From the NCBI GenBank assembly GCA_018139225.1, contig JAGSNX010000006.1, positions 1 through 64,000 on the forward strand: DNA of 64,000 nt. Reading direction: 5' to 3'. This DNA is from Microvirga sp. SRT01 (GTDB lineage Bacteria > Pseudomonadota > Alphaproteobacteria > Sphingomonadales > Sphingomonadaceae). The notes below the pieces were generated by a model that was not told the DNA's origin, did no database searches, and saw only the letters and a list, made by a program, of their open reading frames with translations. The translations under genes and the position numbers were made by a program. Shown piece by piece: positions 24,575 to 33,907 of the stretch; position 1 is the first letter of the stretch; each line of letters opens with the position of its first letter.

Positions 24575-26938
24575 CTATCGCGCGCCGATCACCTGCACCA
24601 ACGCCGTTGCATCCTGACCGGTCGGCAGCTTGCCTACCGTCCGCAGCCGGCCGGTCGCGTCGTCCCACCGAAGCGTCGCGGTGGTGCCGTTCCTGCCGGC
24701 CTTGTACGCGTTGGTCACGCCGTCGTCGTCATAGATCGCGAAGCTGGCATCGGCGCCCGGATAGACCCGAATGCTCTCCAGGGCCTGCCTGGTCGCGGTG
24801 CTCGGCACCTGGACGCCCATCGGCACGATCGATCCCGCCCGCACGAACAGGGGGATGCGGTCGATCGGGGTGGGTACGGTCACGCTCTGACCGCCCGTAT
24901 GCCGCTGGTTGGTCCAGTAGTCATACCAGTCTGCGCCGGCGGGCAGATAGACCGTGCGGCTCGTCTGGCCCTGCTCGGTCACCGGCGCGACGAGGAAGGC
25001 AGGGCCGAACATATATTCGTCGCCCATATTCGCGACGTTGGGGTCGTTCGGGAAATCCATGAACAGCGCGCGCATGAACGGTGCGCCGCTTTCATAGGTG
25101 TGGCGACCCAGCGAGTAGATGTAGGGCATCAACGCGTAGCGCAGCTTCAGGAAGCTCGCGAGCACCGGCTCGGCTGCGGTGCCATATTCCCAGAGCGCCG
25201 CTCCCGGCCGCTGTCCGTGGATCCGCAGCGTCGGCGTGAATACGCTATAGGCGAACCAGCGCGTGAACAGCTCCGGATAATCGGCATAGCTGGGCGCCAT
25301 CGCCGTCGCCCCGGCCGGATCGAGCAGGACCGTCTTCTCCGCCTTGGGTCCGTTCGGCCATTGCCAGCCGCCGATATCACTTCCCCAATAGGCCATGCCG
25401 GTGGCGGTGAAGCCCAGCCCGGTCGGGATCTGGCGGCGATAGGCTTCCCATGTCGATTTGATGTCCGACGACCAGAACAGCGCGCCGTTGCGCTGCACAC
25501 CCAGATACGCGGCGCGCGACAGGATCAGGTTGCGCATCTTCGGCCGGTCGCGCGCCGATCCCTCCGCAACACCGGTGGTGTGGAGCAGCGGGAAGATGTT
25601 GTGATAGCGGTCGCCAGAGCCGATCGAGAAGAAGTTGCCGTCGGGCACCAGATCAGGTTCGGTTTCGTCCAGCCAGAACCAGTCGAAGCCCTCGCTGGCG
25701 ATGTTGTCGCGGATGCGATCCCAGAACCAGCTTCGGGCGTCGGGGTTGGTGGTATCGATCAACGCGCCCGCCCGGTCGGACCGGATCGGCAGCCCGTCGA
25801 CGACGTTGCCGTCCTTGTCCTTCAGGAACCAGCCCTTGCTGGCGAGCATGTTGAAGTAGCGCGATTCCTTTTCGAACCGCGGCCAGACGCTGATGATCGA
25901 GCGCAGGCCCATGGCATGCAGCTTGTCGTTCATGCCCTTGGGATCGGGGAAATAGGTGCGGTCGATGTCGAGCTGGCCCATGCGTGACCAGTGGAACCAG
26001 TCGAGCACCATCACGTCCAGCGGCAGTTGTCGACTGCGATAGCCGTCTGCAATGTCGAGCAGTTCTTTCTGCGTTTCGTACCGTGCCTTGCTCTGGATCA
26101 GGCCAAACGCGGCTTTCGGCGGCAGCGGCGTCTGACCGGTCAGCCTGGCATAGCCGGCGTAGAGCTCGTCGGTGGTCGCACCGGTGATCACGAAGAAGGA
26201 CACGCGCTCGCCGACTTCGGACTGCCAGTGGGTCGCATTATTCAGGCCGGGCGATACGGTGGTGACGGAGGGATTGTCCCAGACGATGCCATAGCCCTTG
26301 TTGGTGACCATGAAGGGGACGCAGACCGTCTCGCCTGCGGGAGCGTCATAGTTGTGGCGGCAGTCGATCGTCCGCCCCTTCAGGTCCAGGATGCCCTCCT
26401 GATTTTGGCCAAGCCCATAATAATGCTCGCCCGGCGCGACGGAGAAACTCGCGCCGACACGGAAGGTCTTCTCGCCATTGACGGTGTGCGGCGCCATCTC
26501 CCAACCGGTCATCTCGGTCAGCGGCTTGCCAGCGGCATCGGTGATCCGCAGCGCGACCGGTGGCAGCGACGGCGCGAAATACCGCTCCATCTGCGACGGC
26601 GCTTTGGGCCAAGGCTGCGCCTTGACGGTCAGCGTCAGTGCAGAGGAGGCGAAGACGTCGCCATCGGCATCGGTGCGGTGCGTCCACCCGGCGGAATCGG
26701 CTTTCGCATTGGGGCCGTCTCCCGGCGGAGCATCGGCCTGAGCCCGGTCGACGGCGATCGTCACGCGGACGATGTTGGGCGCATAAGGCTCGACCGACAC
26801 CAGGCTGCCGTTGCGATTGACCGTGGCCATCGCCGTGGCCCCCGCGGCAGTGGGGAAAGCCATGGTCGCGAGCGACGTGCACGCCAGCAGCGCGTGCGGC
26901 AGGACCTTGAGAAGAGGCTGACGGGGGAAGACCGGCAT
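24575..26938 (-). CDS. GH31 family alpha-glycosidase, probably alpha-xylosidase
   Basis: Exported exo-glycosidase, 787 aa. It likely removes alpha-1,6-xylose from xyloglucan oligosaccharides. A signal peptide covers about residues 1-34. An N-terminal beta domain precedes the barrel, which has LPLDVMVLDWFHWSRMGQL, the nucleophile Asp at about 424 in FDWFWLDETEPD, and the acid/base region NGALFWSSDIKSTWE. The DWFHW and SRYFNMLASKGWF stretches resemble alpha-xylosidases more than alpha-glucosidases; no PA14 insert was seen. The start at 26938 has AAGGAA; the frame is open to 26983. It lies downstream of the GH3 gene, with a 102-base gap. Confidence 0.88.
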   Translation of the reverse strand: MPVFPRQPLLKVLPHALLACTSLATMAFPTAAGATAMATVNRNGSLVSVEPYAPNIVRVTIAVDRAQADAPPGDGPNAKADSAGWTHRTDADGDVFASSALTLTVKAQPWPKAPSQMERYFAPSLPPVALRITDAAGKPLTEMTGWEMAPHTVNGEKTFRVGASFSVAPGEHYYGLGQNQEGILDLKGRTIDCRHNYDAPAGETVCVPFMVTNKGYGIVWDNPSVTTVSPGLNNATHWQSEVGERVSFFVITGATTDELYAGYARLTGQTPLPPKAAFGLIQSKARYETQKELLDIADGYRSRQLPLDVMVLDWFHWSRMGQLDIDRTYFPDPKGMNDKLHAMGLRSIISVWPRFEKESRYFNMLASKGWFLKDKDGNVVDGLPIRSDRAGALIDTTNPDARSWFWDRIRDNIASEGFDWFWLDETEPDLVPDGNFFSIGSGDRYHNIFPLLHTTGVAEGSARDRPKMRNLILSRAAYLGVQRNGALFWSSDIKSTWEAYRRQIPTGLGFTATGMAYWGSDIGGWQWPNGPKAEKTVLLDPAGATAMAPSYADYPELFTRWFAYSVFTPTLRIHGQRPGAALWEYGTAAEPVLASFLKLRYALMPYIYSLGRHTYESGAPFMRALFMDFPNDPNVANMGDEYMFGPAFLVAPVTEQGQTSRTVYLPAGADWYDYWTNQRHTGGQSVTVPTPIDRIPLFVRAGSIVPMGVQVPSTATRQALESIRVYPGADASFAIYDDDGVTNAYKAGRNGTTATLRWDDATGRLRTVGKLPTGQDATALVQVIGAR

Positions 26939-27040
26939 GGGATTTCCTTGCAAGAGCATGACGTGCCGCGAGCACGCCGACATAAATTTAAGCGGGAATC
27001 GATCGATCGGGGCGTGAACCGCTGCAGTCGGATTCTTCGA

Positions 27041-29530
27041 TCACTTCACGCCGCACCTGACCGGGCCGGCGGGCGCACTGCCGATTCGGATCGCCGAGAC
27101 GTCGATGCTTAACGTGCCCGACGTGGCGAGGGCGAACGGCTTGACGATCGTTTTCATGTTCAGGCCCTGATCGGCGAAGCAGCGCAGCGGCACCGCAATC
27201 GTCGTCCAGTCGCCCTTGGTCAGCCCGCCGTTGAGCGGCACCGTCGCCGACTTCGCCGGATCGGCCATGCCCAAAGTGACGGGAGCGGACGGCGCAGCAG
27301 TGACGCGATAGTCGACGATCAGGCTCAGCTGACCATTCGTCTCCCGCGTGACGTCGATCGGCGTCGCCTGCTCGATCGCAGCCTCGCCGTTCCCCTTGCC
27401 GTTCCACACGAGCCGGAGGCTGTCTTCCTGCGCGCTGCGGTCCGTGCGCGTCTGAGCCAGCGGCCCGCCGCTGTTGAATCTTGCGCCGGCAACGACCCGG
27501 CCGCGAACAAACAGCGCGTTCTGGTCGCCCGCCGATACGGCTGGCCGGCTCTCGTCGAGCTTGGCGAGCGTCGATGTCGCACCATAGGTCAGGCCATAGC
27601 CGATCGGGAAAAGCGGATCATAGCCGGCGTCGCGCTTGTTCAGGACGTATTGGTCGAGGCGCTTGGGCCAGGAAAAGCTCAGCTTGCCGCGAAAGTCGTT
27701 GGCAGGGCGACCATCCTTGCCCGCGATCAGGACATCGGCGACACCGCCGCCTTCGGTTCCCGGCAGGAACGCGGCCACAAAGGCGTCGGCGGCATTCAGT
27801 TCGGGATTCACCCAGAGCGGACGACCCGACAGGAACACGGCGACGACCGGGATACCTGCCGCCTTCAGCTTCTTGAGCAGCGCCAGATCGCTCTTGTCGT
27901 CCGGACTATATTCCAGCGTCGGGCGGTCGCCGGTGAACTCGGCATAGGGCGTCTCGCCGAACACGACGATCGCGACATCGGGCTTTGCAGCATAGGTGCC
28001 GTCGACGGCCAGCATGGCCTTGCCGCCGCCGGCGCGGACCGCCTGATCGATACCCGACCAGATCGACTGGCCGTTCGGGAAGTCCTTGTTGGTGACATCC
28101 GTACCCTGCCAAGTGATCGACCAACCCCCGGCCTGCTGTCCGATATTGTCTGCGCCGCGTCCCGCCACGAGGATGTTGGCGGACGGCTTGAGAGGCAGGA
28201 CGTTGCCGTTGTTCTTCAGCAAAACCAGGGACTCGCGTACCGCCTGCCGGGCAACCGCCCGATGCTCCGGCGCACCGAGCAGGGCGAACTTACCCGCGGT
28301 TGGCCGCGACGAGGGCCGTCCCGCATCGAACGTCCCGGCGATTACTTTGACGCGCAGGATACGACGGACCGCATCGTCGAGACGGGTGGCGGGGATCGTT
28401 CCGTCCTTTGCTTCGCGCAACGTGTTGGCATAGAGCTGCTTCCAGCCCGGACCGGAATACATGAACATGTCGAGCCCGGCATTGATGGCGGGCGCGCAAT
28501 CCTCGTTGGTGCAGCCGGTCACCTGACCATGCGCGTTCCAGTCGCCAATCGTGAAGCCGTCGAAGCCCATCCGCTCCTTCAGGACTTCGGTCAGGAGGCT
28601 CTTGTTGCCGGTCATCTTCTCGCCGTTCCAGCTGGAGAAGCTCGGCATGACGGTCAACGCGCCGGCGGGAAGGGCGGTCAGGTAGCCGGCCGCGTGCACA
28701 TCGCGCAGGACGGCTTCGGGAACCCTGGTGTCGCCCTGATCGCGACCGCCGGTGCCGCCGTCGCCCAGGAAGTGTTTAACGGACGAGATGACGTGGCCGG
28801 GCTTCATGAAATCCTGTCCGACCGTGCCCTGGATGCCTTCGACCATCTGGCCGGCATAGGCGGCGACGATCGTCGGATCTTCCGAATAGCTTTCATAGGT
28901 ACGGCCCCATCGGTCGTCCTGAACGACCGCAACAGTGGGCGCGAAGCTCCAGTCGATACCCGTCGCGGCGGTTTCTGCGGCGGTCGCCGCACCGATTCGC
29001 TTGATCAGGGCGGGGTCACGCATGGCGCCCAAGCCGATATTGTGAGGGAACAGCGTCGCACCAACGATATTGTTGGCGCCATGCACCGCATCGGTGCCCC
29101 AGATCACGGGGACGACGGGGCGACCGTCGCTGCGCTTCACCGATGCATCGTAGAACGCATCGAACAGATTTAGCCACTCCGCCGCGGGAGCAAGCTCATC
29201 GTTGTTCGGCGCGCTATTGCCGCCGTTCAGGATCGAGCCGAGCTTGTACGTCTCAAGATCTTTGGGCGTGATGCTGGCGATGTCGACCTGCAACAACTGC
29301 CCGACCTTATCTTCGATCGACATCTTTCCGAGTAGCGCCTCGACACGTGCTTCGACCTTCGGATCACGTTGTCGCTTCAGCGGCAGGACCGGCCATTGCG
29401 GGGGATGCGCCACGGATGACATCGTTGTCACGCCGGGCAAAACTGCGGACTGCGATACGGCGGCGGATACCGGCATGCAGGCTGTCGAGAGTGCGATCGT
29501 GGCGCACGCCTGGTGTAAGCTGATGTGCAT
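27041..29530 (-). CDS. GH3 family beta-glucosidase (ExoP-like)
   Basis: Exported exo-1,4-beta-glucosidase, 829 aa, expected to split glucose from the de-xylosylated backbone. A signal peptide (about 1-24) is followed by the GH3 barrel: VIWGTDAVHGANNIVGAT, KHFLGDGGTGGRDQGDT (substrate-binding KH), and the nucleophile Asp at about 330 in GFTIGDWNAHGQ. The second domain (about 430-660) has VALVVFGE-like and EGGGVADVL stretches. The last 160 residues form the extra beta domain of ExoP/glucan 1,4-beta-glucosidase types. It is the upstream member of a GH3-GH31 pair and is divergent from the FadR-type regulator. Confidence 0.92.
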   Translation of the reverse strand: MHISLHQACATIALSTACMPVSAAVSQSAVLPGVTTMSSVAHPPQWPVLPLKRQRDPKVEARVEALLGKMSIEDKVGQLLQVDIASITPKDLETYKLGSILNGGNSAPNNDELAPAAEWLNLFDAFYDASVKRSDGRPVVPVIWGTDAVHGANNIVGATLFPHNIGLGAMRDPALIKRIGAATAAETAATGIDWSFAPTVAVVQDDRWGRTYESYSEDPTIVAAYAGQMVEGIQGTVGQDFMKPGHVISSVKHFLGDGGTGGRDQGDTRVPEAVLRDVHAAGYLTALPAGALTVMPSFSSWNGEKMTGNKSLLTEVLKERMGFDGFTIGDWNAHGQVTGCTNEDCAPAINAGLDMFMYSGPGWKQLYANTLREAKDGTIPATRLDDAVRRILRVKVIAGTFDAGRPSSRPTAGKFALLGAPEHRAVARQAVRESLVLLKNNGNVLPLKPSANILVAGRGADNIGQQAGGWSITWQGTDVTNKDFPNGQSIWSGIDQAVRAGGGKAMLAVDGTYAAKPDVAIVVFGETPYAEFTGDRPTLEYSPDDKSDLALLKKLKAAGIPVVAVFLSGRPLWVNPELNAADAFVAAFLPGTEGGGVADVLIAGKDGRPANDFRGKLSFSWPKRLDQYVLNKRDAGYDPLFPIGYGLTYGATSTLAKLDESRPAVSAGDQNALFVRGRVVAGARFNSGGPLAQTRTDRSAQEDSLRLVWNGKGNGEAAIEQATPIDVTRETNGQLSLIVDYRVTAAPSAPVTLGMADPAKSATVPLNGGLTKGDWTTIAVPLRCFADQGLNMKTIVKPFALATSGTLSIDVSAIRIGSAPAGPVRCGVK

Positions 29531-29866
29531 TCTTGATATCCTCGCCGACGATTTGCTTTTGCGCAGCGATCAAGCCGTCAACGGCCATCCTGTCAATAAA
29601 GCTTTCGGATTTATCCTACAGCTCGTGCGGTGGCGGGTAGCAGGCGGCACAGCAAAAGTAGCCGTGCCACGGTTCGGCCGACGGAAGCTATTCTCCTCGG
29701 GCTAACTGTCGGAACAAGCTGTGAAGAAAGAGAGCCCCACCCGGTGGGCCATGACAACCGTCTGCTCTCTGTGTTAACGTTACCGTCAAGCTGCCCCAGG
29801 CAACCACATGATCCTTGGATCGAGCGATGGTGCCTGTGAGAGCATCGTGGTGGGAGTGACGAAATC
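29531..29866. other. 336-base divergent regulatory region between GH3 and the FadR-type regulator
   Basis: No gene is seen. The region is AT-richer near 29580-29620 (TGTCAATAAAGCTTTCGG), consistent with the GH3 promoter, and contains the dyad CCCACC-C-GGTGGG at 29736-29748. Both adjacent genes probably have their promoters here. Confidence 0.5.
29736..29748. promoter_or_regulatory. candidate operator dyad upstream of the FadR-type regulator
   Basis: CCCACC and GGTGGG are perfect 6-base arms around one base, 119 bases before the regulator start. GntR/FadR proteins bind short dyads with GT...AC-type symmetry, so autoregulation is possible. Very tentative. Confidence 0.2.
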
Positions 29867-30586
29867 ATGTCGGAGGACACCGTTCTTGACCGGTCACGGT
29901 CGGTGTACGGGCACGATGCTGTGGCCGCGAGGCTGGCTGCCGAGATCCTGTCCGGTGCTCGGCCTCCGGGCAGCCGTATGCCATCAGCGGAACAGTTATT
30001 CGAGCGCTTCGGCGTGTCTCGCGTTCTGGTGCGCGAGGTTGCGAAGACCCTGACCGCAAAAGGGTTGATTGCCGGCAAAAGCCGGGTTGGCACCGTGGTG
30101 CTGCCGCCGAGCGCATGGAACTGGTTCGACTCGGACCTGCTAACGTGGCGCGTCAGCGTCGGCTTGGATCAGGCGTTTCTCCGGCACCTCGCACAGATGC
30201 GGTATGCCGTGGAGCCGGCCGCGGCGGCGCTGGCGGCCGAACAGCATCAGGCGGTTCACATCCGGTCCATGAGGCAGGCATTGGGCGATATGGCGCAGGC
30301 CGGGTCCGATCGGCGTGCTTTCGGCGAGGCCGATCTGGCATTCCACATCGCGATCGCGCTGGGCTCCGGCAACCCGCTATTCCGATCCTTCGCTGGCGTG
30401 GTCGAGACGGCGCTGCGAGCTTTCCTGGGCTTGACCACGCCGCTGGACGCTTTCGCGATGGCTCAAACGGTGGCCACTCACGCGAGGATCGCCGATGCGA
30501 TCGAGCAGCGCGACGCGGCGGGTGCCGGGTTAGCGATGAAGGCGGTGATCGATGAGGGATATGATCGCGTGAAAGGCACGGCCTGA
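29867..30586 (+). CDS. FadR/GntR-family transcriptional regulator
   Basis: Cytosolic DNA-binding regulator, 239 aa. The N-terminal winged helix carries the GntR motif RPPGSRMPSAEQLFERFGVSR followed by LVREVAKTLTAKGLI (about residues 30-70). The C-terminal helical FCD domain (about 90-225) has the metal/ligand-type acidic and His residues EADLAFHIAIALGSGN and THARIADAIEQRDA. FCD regulators respond to sugar acids or other small carboxylates. Its position between GH3 and the TonB receptor suggests control of this locus, perhaps by a uronate or a sugar acid from xylose. Confidence 0.88.
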   Translation: MSEDTVLDRSRSVYGHDAVAARLAAEILSGARPPGSRMPSAEQLFERFGVSRVLVREVAKTLTAKGLIAGKSRVGTVVLPPSAWNWFDSDLLTWRVSVGLDQAFLRHLAQMRYAVEPAAAALAAEQHQAVHIRSMRQALGDMAQAGSDRRAFGEADLAFHIAIALGSGNPLFRSFAGVVETALRAFLGLTTPLDAFAMAQTVATHARIADAIEQRDAAGAGLAMKAVIDEGYDRVKGTA

Positions 30587-30698
30587 GATGGGCGATCCGC
30601 AAACCAGCGAACGCAAGGCTGTGGATTTTCTCGCAACGGCAGGGTGCCAACTTCAACTGGTATAAGGCGCTTGCAATCGTGAATGATATTACTAATTA

Positions 30699-30712
30699 TG
30701 GTAGCGGTAGCA
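30699..30712. promoter_or_regulatory. LacI-type operator-like sequence before the TonB receptor
   Basis: TGGTAGCGGTAGCA matches the dyad TGGTAGCGCTACCA at 12 of 14 positions. A better copy lies before xylX at 52088. It lies 72 bases before the receptor start in a promoter-like AT-rich patch. The two mismatches reduce its symmetry, so a functional site is uncertain. Confidence 0.3.
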
Positions 30713-30783
30713 TCGCTGAGACGATGCGCTAGGCGCACGGCCAGCATGTTCGCTGGTCGGATAATGCTAGGAGAGGGGTTTCA

Positions 30784-33700
30784 ATGCACGTTCAGACGCC
30801 AATTCGTCGACGCTCTACCGCACGAGCCGGCATCTCGTTGATGGCCGTGTTGGCGTCAGGGATCAGCGGTCAAGCCTGGGCTCAGGCGGAAGTGCAGGCC
30901 ATCTCTCCGGATACGACGCAGGCGGCCGCGCCGGGAGCCGAACAAAATCAACCGCAGGCCGATTCTTCGGGTGATGTTGACATCGTTGTCACAGGTCGTC
31001 GCGCAGCTCTCGAAGCCGCGACCGAGCGCAAGCGCCGCAGCGAAACCATCGTCGACTCGGTCGTTGCCGATGATGCCGGCAAGCTGCCCGACAATTCCAT
31101 CACCGAAGTGCTGCAGCGCGTGTCGGGCGTGTCGATCGTCCGGTTCGCCGCGCTCGGCGATCCCGATCACTTTTCCGTTCAAGGGTCCGGCGTTCAGGTG
31201 CGCGGGCTGACGGGCGTCGCGTCTCGGTTGAACGGTCGCGAAATTTTCAGCGCGAATAACGGCCGCGCCATCCTGTGGAGCGACGTCACGCCCGAATTGA
31301 TGGCGGCGGTCGACGTCTACAAGGCGTCCACCGCGGACCTGATCGAGGGCGGCACCGGCGGCCAGATCGACCTGCGCACGAAGATGCCGTTCGACTTCAA
31401 CGGCAAGTTCCACGTCGCCGGCACGGCGGAACTGAGCCTTGGAGATATGGCGAACAAGGCCGATCCGATGGGGTCGGTACTGGTCACCGACTCGTTCGAC
31501 ACGCCGATCGGTCGCATCGGCCTGCTCGCCGATATCGCGTACAGCCAGTTCAGCTCGCTGTCGCAGTTCATCCGCACCGAACCCTATTTCAAGACGAACG
31601 TCGGCGGCGCGGACCGGTTCATCCCCGGCGGCTTCACCTATGGTGATGAGGCGTTCCAGTACCGCCGCAACGGCATCTACGGCGCGGCCCAGTGGGCCCC
31701 CTCGGACGACCTGACCTTCACCGCCAGCTTCTTCCAGTCGCGCTACAAGAGCCAGTCGAGCGATTACGGGGCGCAGGTTTCGTCGCAAACGCTGGCGGTC
31801 GACCCCGCGACCAGCACCTTCGACGAAAACGGCCTGTTGCTGAAGACGAGTTCGCTGTTCAACCGCGACCCGGCGACATTCCTGCCCGGCGGGCAGGTGA
31901 CGAGCAGCGGCAACAAGGGTTTTGTGGAAAGCGATACGCGCACCCGCGACTATTCGCTGTCCTTCGCGTGGGCGCCGGAGGGTGGCCCGCTGTCGATCAC
32001 CGGCTCGATCCAGCGGGTCGATTCGCGGCAGATCTACGATCGCATCGACATCTTCCGCGAGGTCAGTTTCGGGCCGGCGTTCGGCATGGACCTGACCGGC
32101 GATCTCCCGCAGATCAGCGTCAGCCCTGCCACTCAGGCATCGTTCGCAGATCCCGCCAACTACTTCTGGTCGGCATCGATGCCCCACAACGAGCGCAACA
32201 GGGGTCGGCTGGATACGGCCCAGCTCGATGCGGAATACAAGTTCGACGATAGCTTCTTCCGGTCGATCAAGGTCGGTGGGCGCTACGCCAAGCGGACGGA
32301 GCGCGACCTCCAGAACGGTTATAACTGGACCGCGCTGGGCCGTGGCTGGAACGGCGATCCGCAGCTGACCTATGCGAACGCCGCGCCCGGAGATGTGTCG
32401 GCACATGCCTTTAAGGACTTCTTCCGTGGCGAGGCGCTGTTGCCGGGTAGCCTGCTGTTCGCGAGCGAAAGCCTGGCCGATCGGTTCAACGAGGACCGCA
32501 CCGGTCTCGTCACGCCACCGCCGGCCGGCTTCTGCCCGCCGGGTACCGAATCCAACTGCTCGGCATCCGGTCCCCTGCCGCGCAGTGGCTATGGCGGGTT
32601 GTCCGGTATCCGGCAGCCGGGCTTCATCCTGCCGGGCGATCAGGTGGACAATCGTACGGAGAACATGGCTGGCTACGCCCTCGTTCGCTTCGGTCCGCAG
32701 GGGACGGCGAACGGCATCTCCGGCAATGTCGGCGTGCGCGTCGTCCATATCGAGAACGAAGGCAGCGGCTTCATCCAGCAGAATGGCAATACGTTCATTC
32801 GCAACGGCCAGACCGTGTCGCTGGGCACGCAGTTCATTGCGCGCGGCGGCAAGGCCGATTTCACGCGCGTCCTGCCGAGCGTCAATCTGGTCTTCTCGCC
32901 TTCGGATCGCGTGAAACTACGCGGCGGCTATAACATCACGCTGGACCTGCCGAGCTTCAACGCGCTGCGTTCGTCCGGCTCCGTCGGTGTCGCGACGACG
33001 AACAACCCCGTGGCGGGGCAGCCCGGCATCTTCACGAACTTTACCGCGGAGACGGGCAATCCGCTGCTGAAGCCGACGATATCGAACAATTTCGACCTGT
33101 CGCTGGAATATTATGGCGAGCGCGGCACGACGTTCCACATCGCGCCCTTCTACAAGCGCCTGACCGACCTGCCGATCTTCTCGCTGACGACGCGGCAGGT
33201 GCCGGTGGTGTTCACCAATGGCCAGACCGAGATCGTCAACGCCGCCGCCTCGGACTTCATCAACTCGCCTAAAGCCGCCACGATCAAGGGCGTCGAAGTC
33301 GGCGGACGCTTCTTCCTCGATATGTTCGACGGGCCGATCAGCGGGTTTGGCGTCGAGGCGAACTATACCTTCATCGACAGCAAGAACCCCGGCGACGTGT
33401 ATCGGGACATCAATGGCGTGATCCGGTCGGACGCGCCACTGGTCGGCCTGTCCAAACACAACGCCAATGCCGCGTTGCTATACGAGCGTAACCCGTTCTC
33501 CCTGCGCGTCGCCTATTCCTGGCGGTCGAAATACCTGCAATCGACCAACAGCAACGGCACCAACCCGACGTATAACTATTATGCGACACCGGGCGCCGCG
33601 ACGCCGATCCAGATCGCGCTGCCGGTCTACAGCGCCTCGTACGGGACGCTGGATGCGGGCGTCCGGTTCAAGGTGACGGAGAACTTCTCGTTCGGTGTGC

Positions 33701-33828
33701 AGGGGACGAACCTGACCGGGGCGACCGCGCGCACGTTGATGGGCGGGTATCCGGGCGGCAACCTGGTCGGTCGCAGCTGGTTCCAGAGCGATCGTCGCAT
33801 CAGTACCGGCATCAATCTGTCATTCTGA
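30784..33828 (+). CDS. TonB-dependent outer-membrane receptor (carbohydrate type)
   Basis: Outer-membrane beta-barrel that imports oligosaccharides using TonB energy, 1014 aa. A signal peptide ends near residue 34 (GQAWAQ). A short linker leads to the TonB-box-like DIVVTGRRAAL, then the plug: VADDAGKLPDNSITEVLQRV, RGLTGVASRLNGREIF and EGGTGGQIDLRT. The rest is barrel, ending in the outer-membrane signal phenylalanine (INLSF). The plug style fits the large TonB receptors of sphingomonads and Caulobacter that sit in polysaccharide loci. AGGAGAGG precedes the ATG. The two halogenase-like genes follow 79 bases later, probably in one transcript. Confidence 0.93.
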   Translation: MHVQTPIRRRSTARAGISLMAVLASGISGQAWAQAEVQAISPDTTQAAAPGAEQNQPQADSSGDVDIVVTGRRAALEAATERKRRSETIVDSVVADDAGKLPDNSITEVLQRVSGVSIVRFAALGDPDHFSVQGSGVQVRGLTGVASRLNGREIFSANNGRAILWSDVTPELMAAVDVYKASTADLIEGGTGGQIDLRTKMPFDFNGKFHVAGTAELSLGDMANKADPMGSVLVTDSFDTPIGRIGLLADIAYSQFSSLSQFIRTEPYFKTNVGGADRFIPGGFTYGDEAFQYRRNGIYGAAQWAPSDDLTFTASFFQSRYKSQSSDYGAQVSSQTLAVDPATSTFDENGLLLKTSSLFNRDPATFLPGGQVTSSGNKGFVESDTRTRDYSLSFAWAPEGGPLSITGSIQRVDSRQIYDRIDIFREVSFGPAFGMDLTGDLPQISVSPATQASFADPANYFWSASMPHNERNRGRLDTAQLDAEYKFDDSFFRSIKVGGRYAKRTERDLQNGYNWTALGRGWNGDPQLTYANAAPGDVSAHAFKDFFRGEALLPGSLLFASESLADRFNEDRTGLVTPPPAGFCPPGTESNCSASGPLPRSGYGGLSGIRQPGFILPGDQVDNRTENMAGYALVRFGPQGTANGISGNVGVRVVHIENEGSGFIQQNGNTFIRNGQTVSLGTQFIARGGKADFTRVLPSVNLVFSPSDRVKLRGGYNITLDLPSFNALRSSGSVGVATTNNPVAGQPGIFTNFTAETGNPLLKPTISNNFDLSLEYYGERGTTFHIAPFYKRLTDLPIFSLTTRQVPVVFTNGQTEIVNAAASDFINSPKAATIKGVEVGGRFFLDMFDGPISGFGVEANYTFIDSKNPGDVYRDINGVIRSDAPLVGLSKHNANAALLYERNPFSLRVAYSWRSKYLQSTNSNGTNPTYNYYATPGAATPIQIALPVYSASYGTLDAGVRFKVTENFSFGVQGTNLTGATARTLMGGYPGGNLVGRSWFQSDRRISTGINLSF

Positions 33829-33846
33829 CGGACATCGGCTACCGTC

Positions 33847-33881
33847 GCTGCAACCGGGAGCGTTCCCGGTCACGGCGACGG
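33847..33881. terminator. hairpin between the TonB receptor and the first halogenase gene
   Basis: ACCGGGA and TTCCCGGT-type arms with a short GCG loop lie in the 79-base gap, with CGTCG/CGACGG complementarity outside. No T-run. It may reduce downstream expression rather than stop it. Confidence 0.3.
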
Positions 33882-33907
33882 CAGTCAAACCGGTTCGGGA
33901 GAGGCGG

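Noticed and set aside
24479..25987. 502-codon plus-strand open frame opposite the GH31 gene
   Set aside because: Low-complexity antisense composition, while the minus strand has a signal peptide and GH31 catalytic motifs.
30856..32748. 630-codon minus-strand open frame opposite the TonB receptor
   Set aside because: Antisense of a clear TonB-dependent receptor; no ribosome site or motif.
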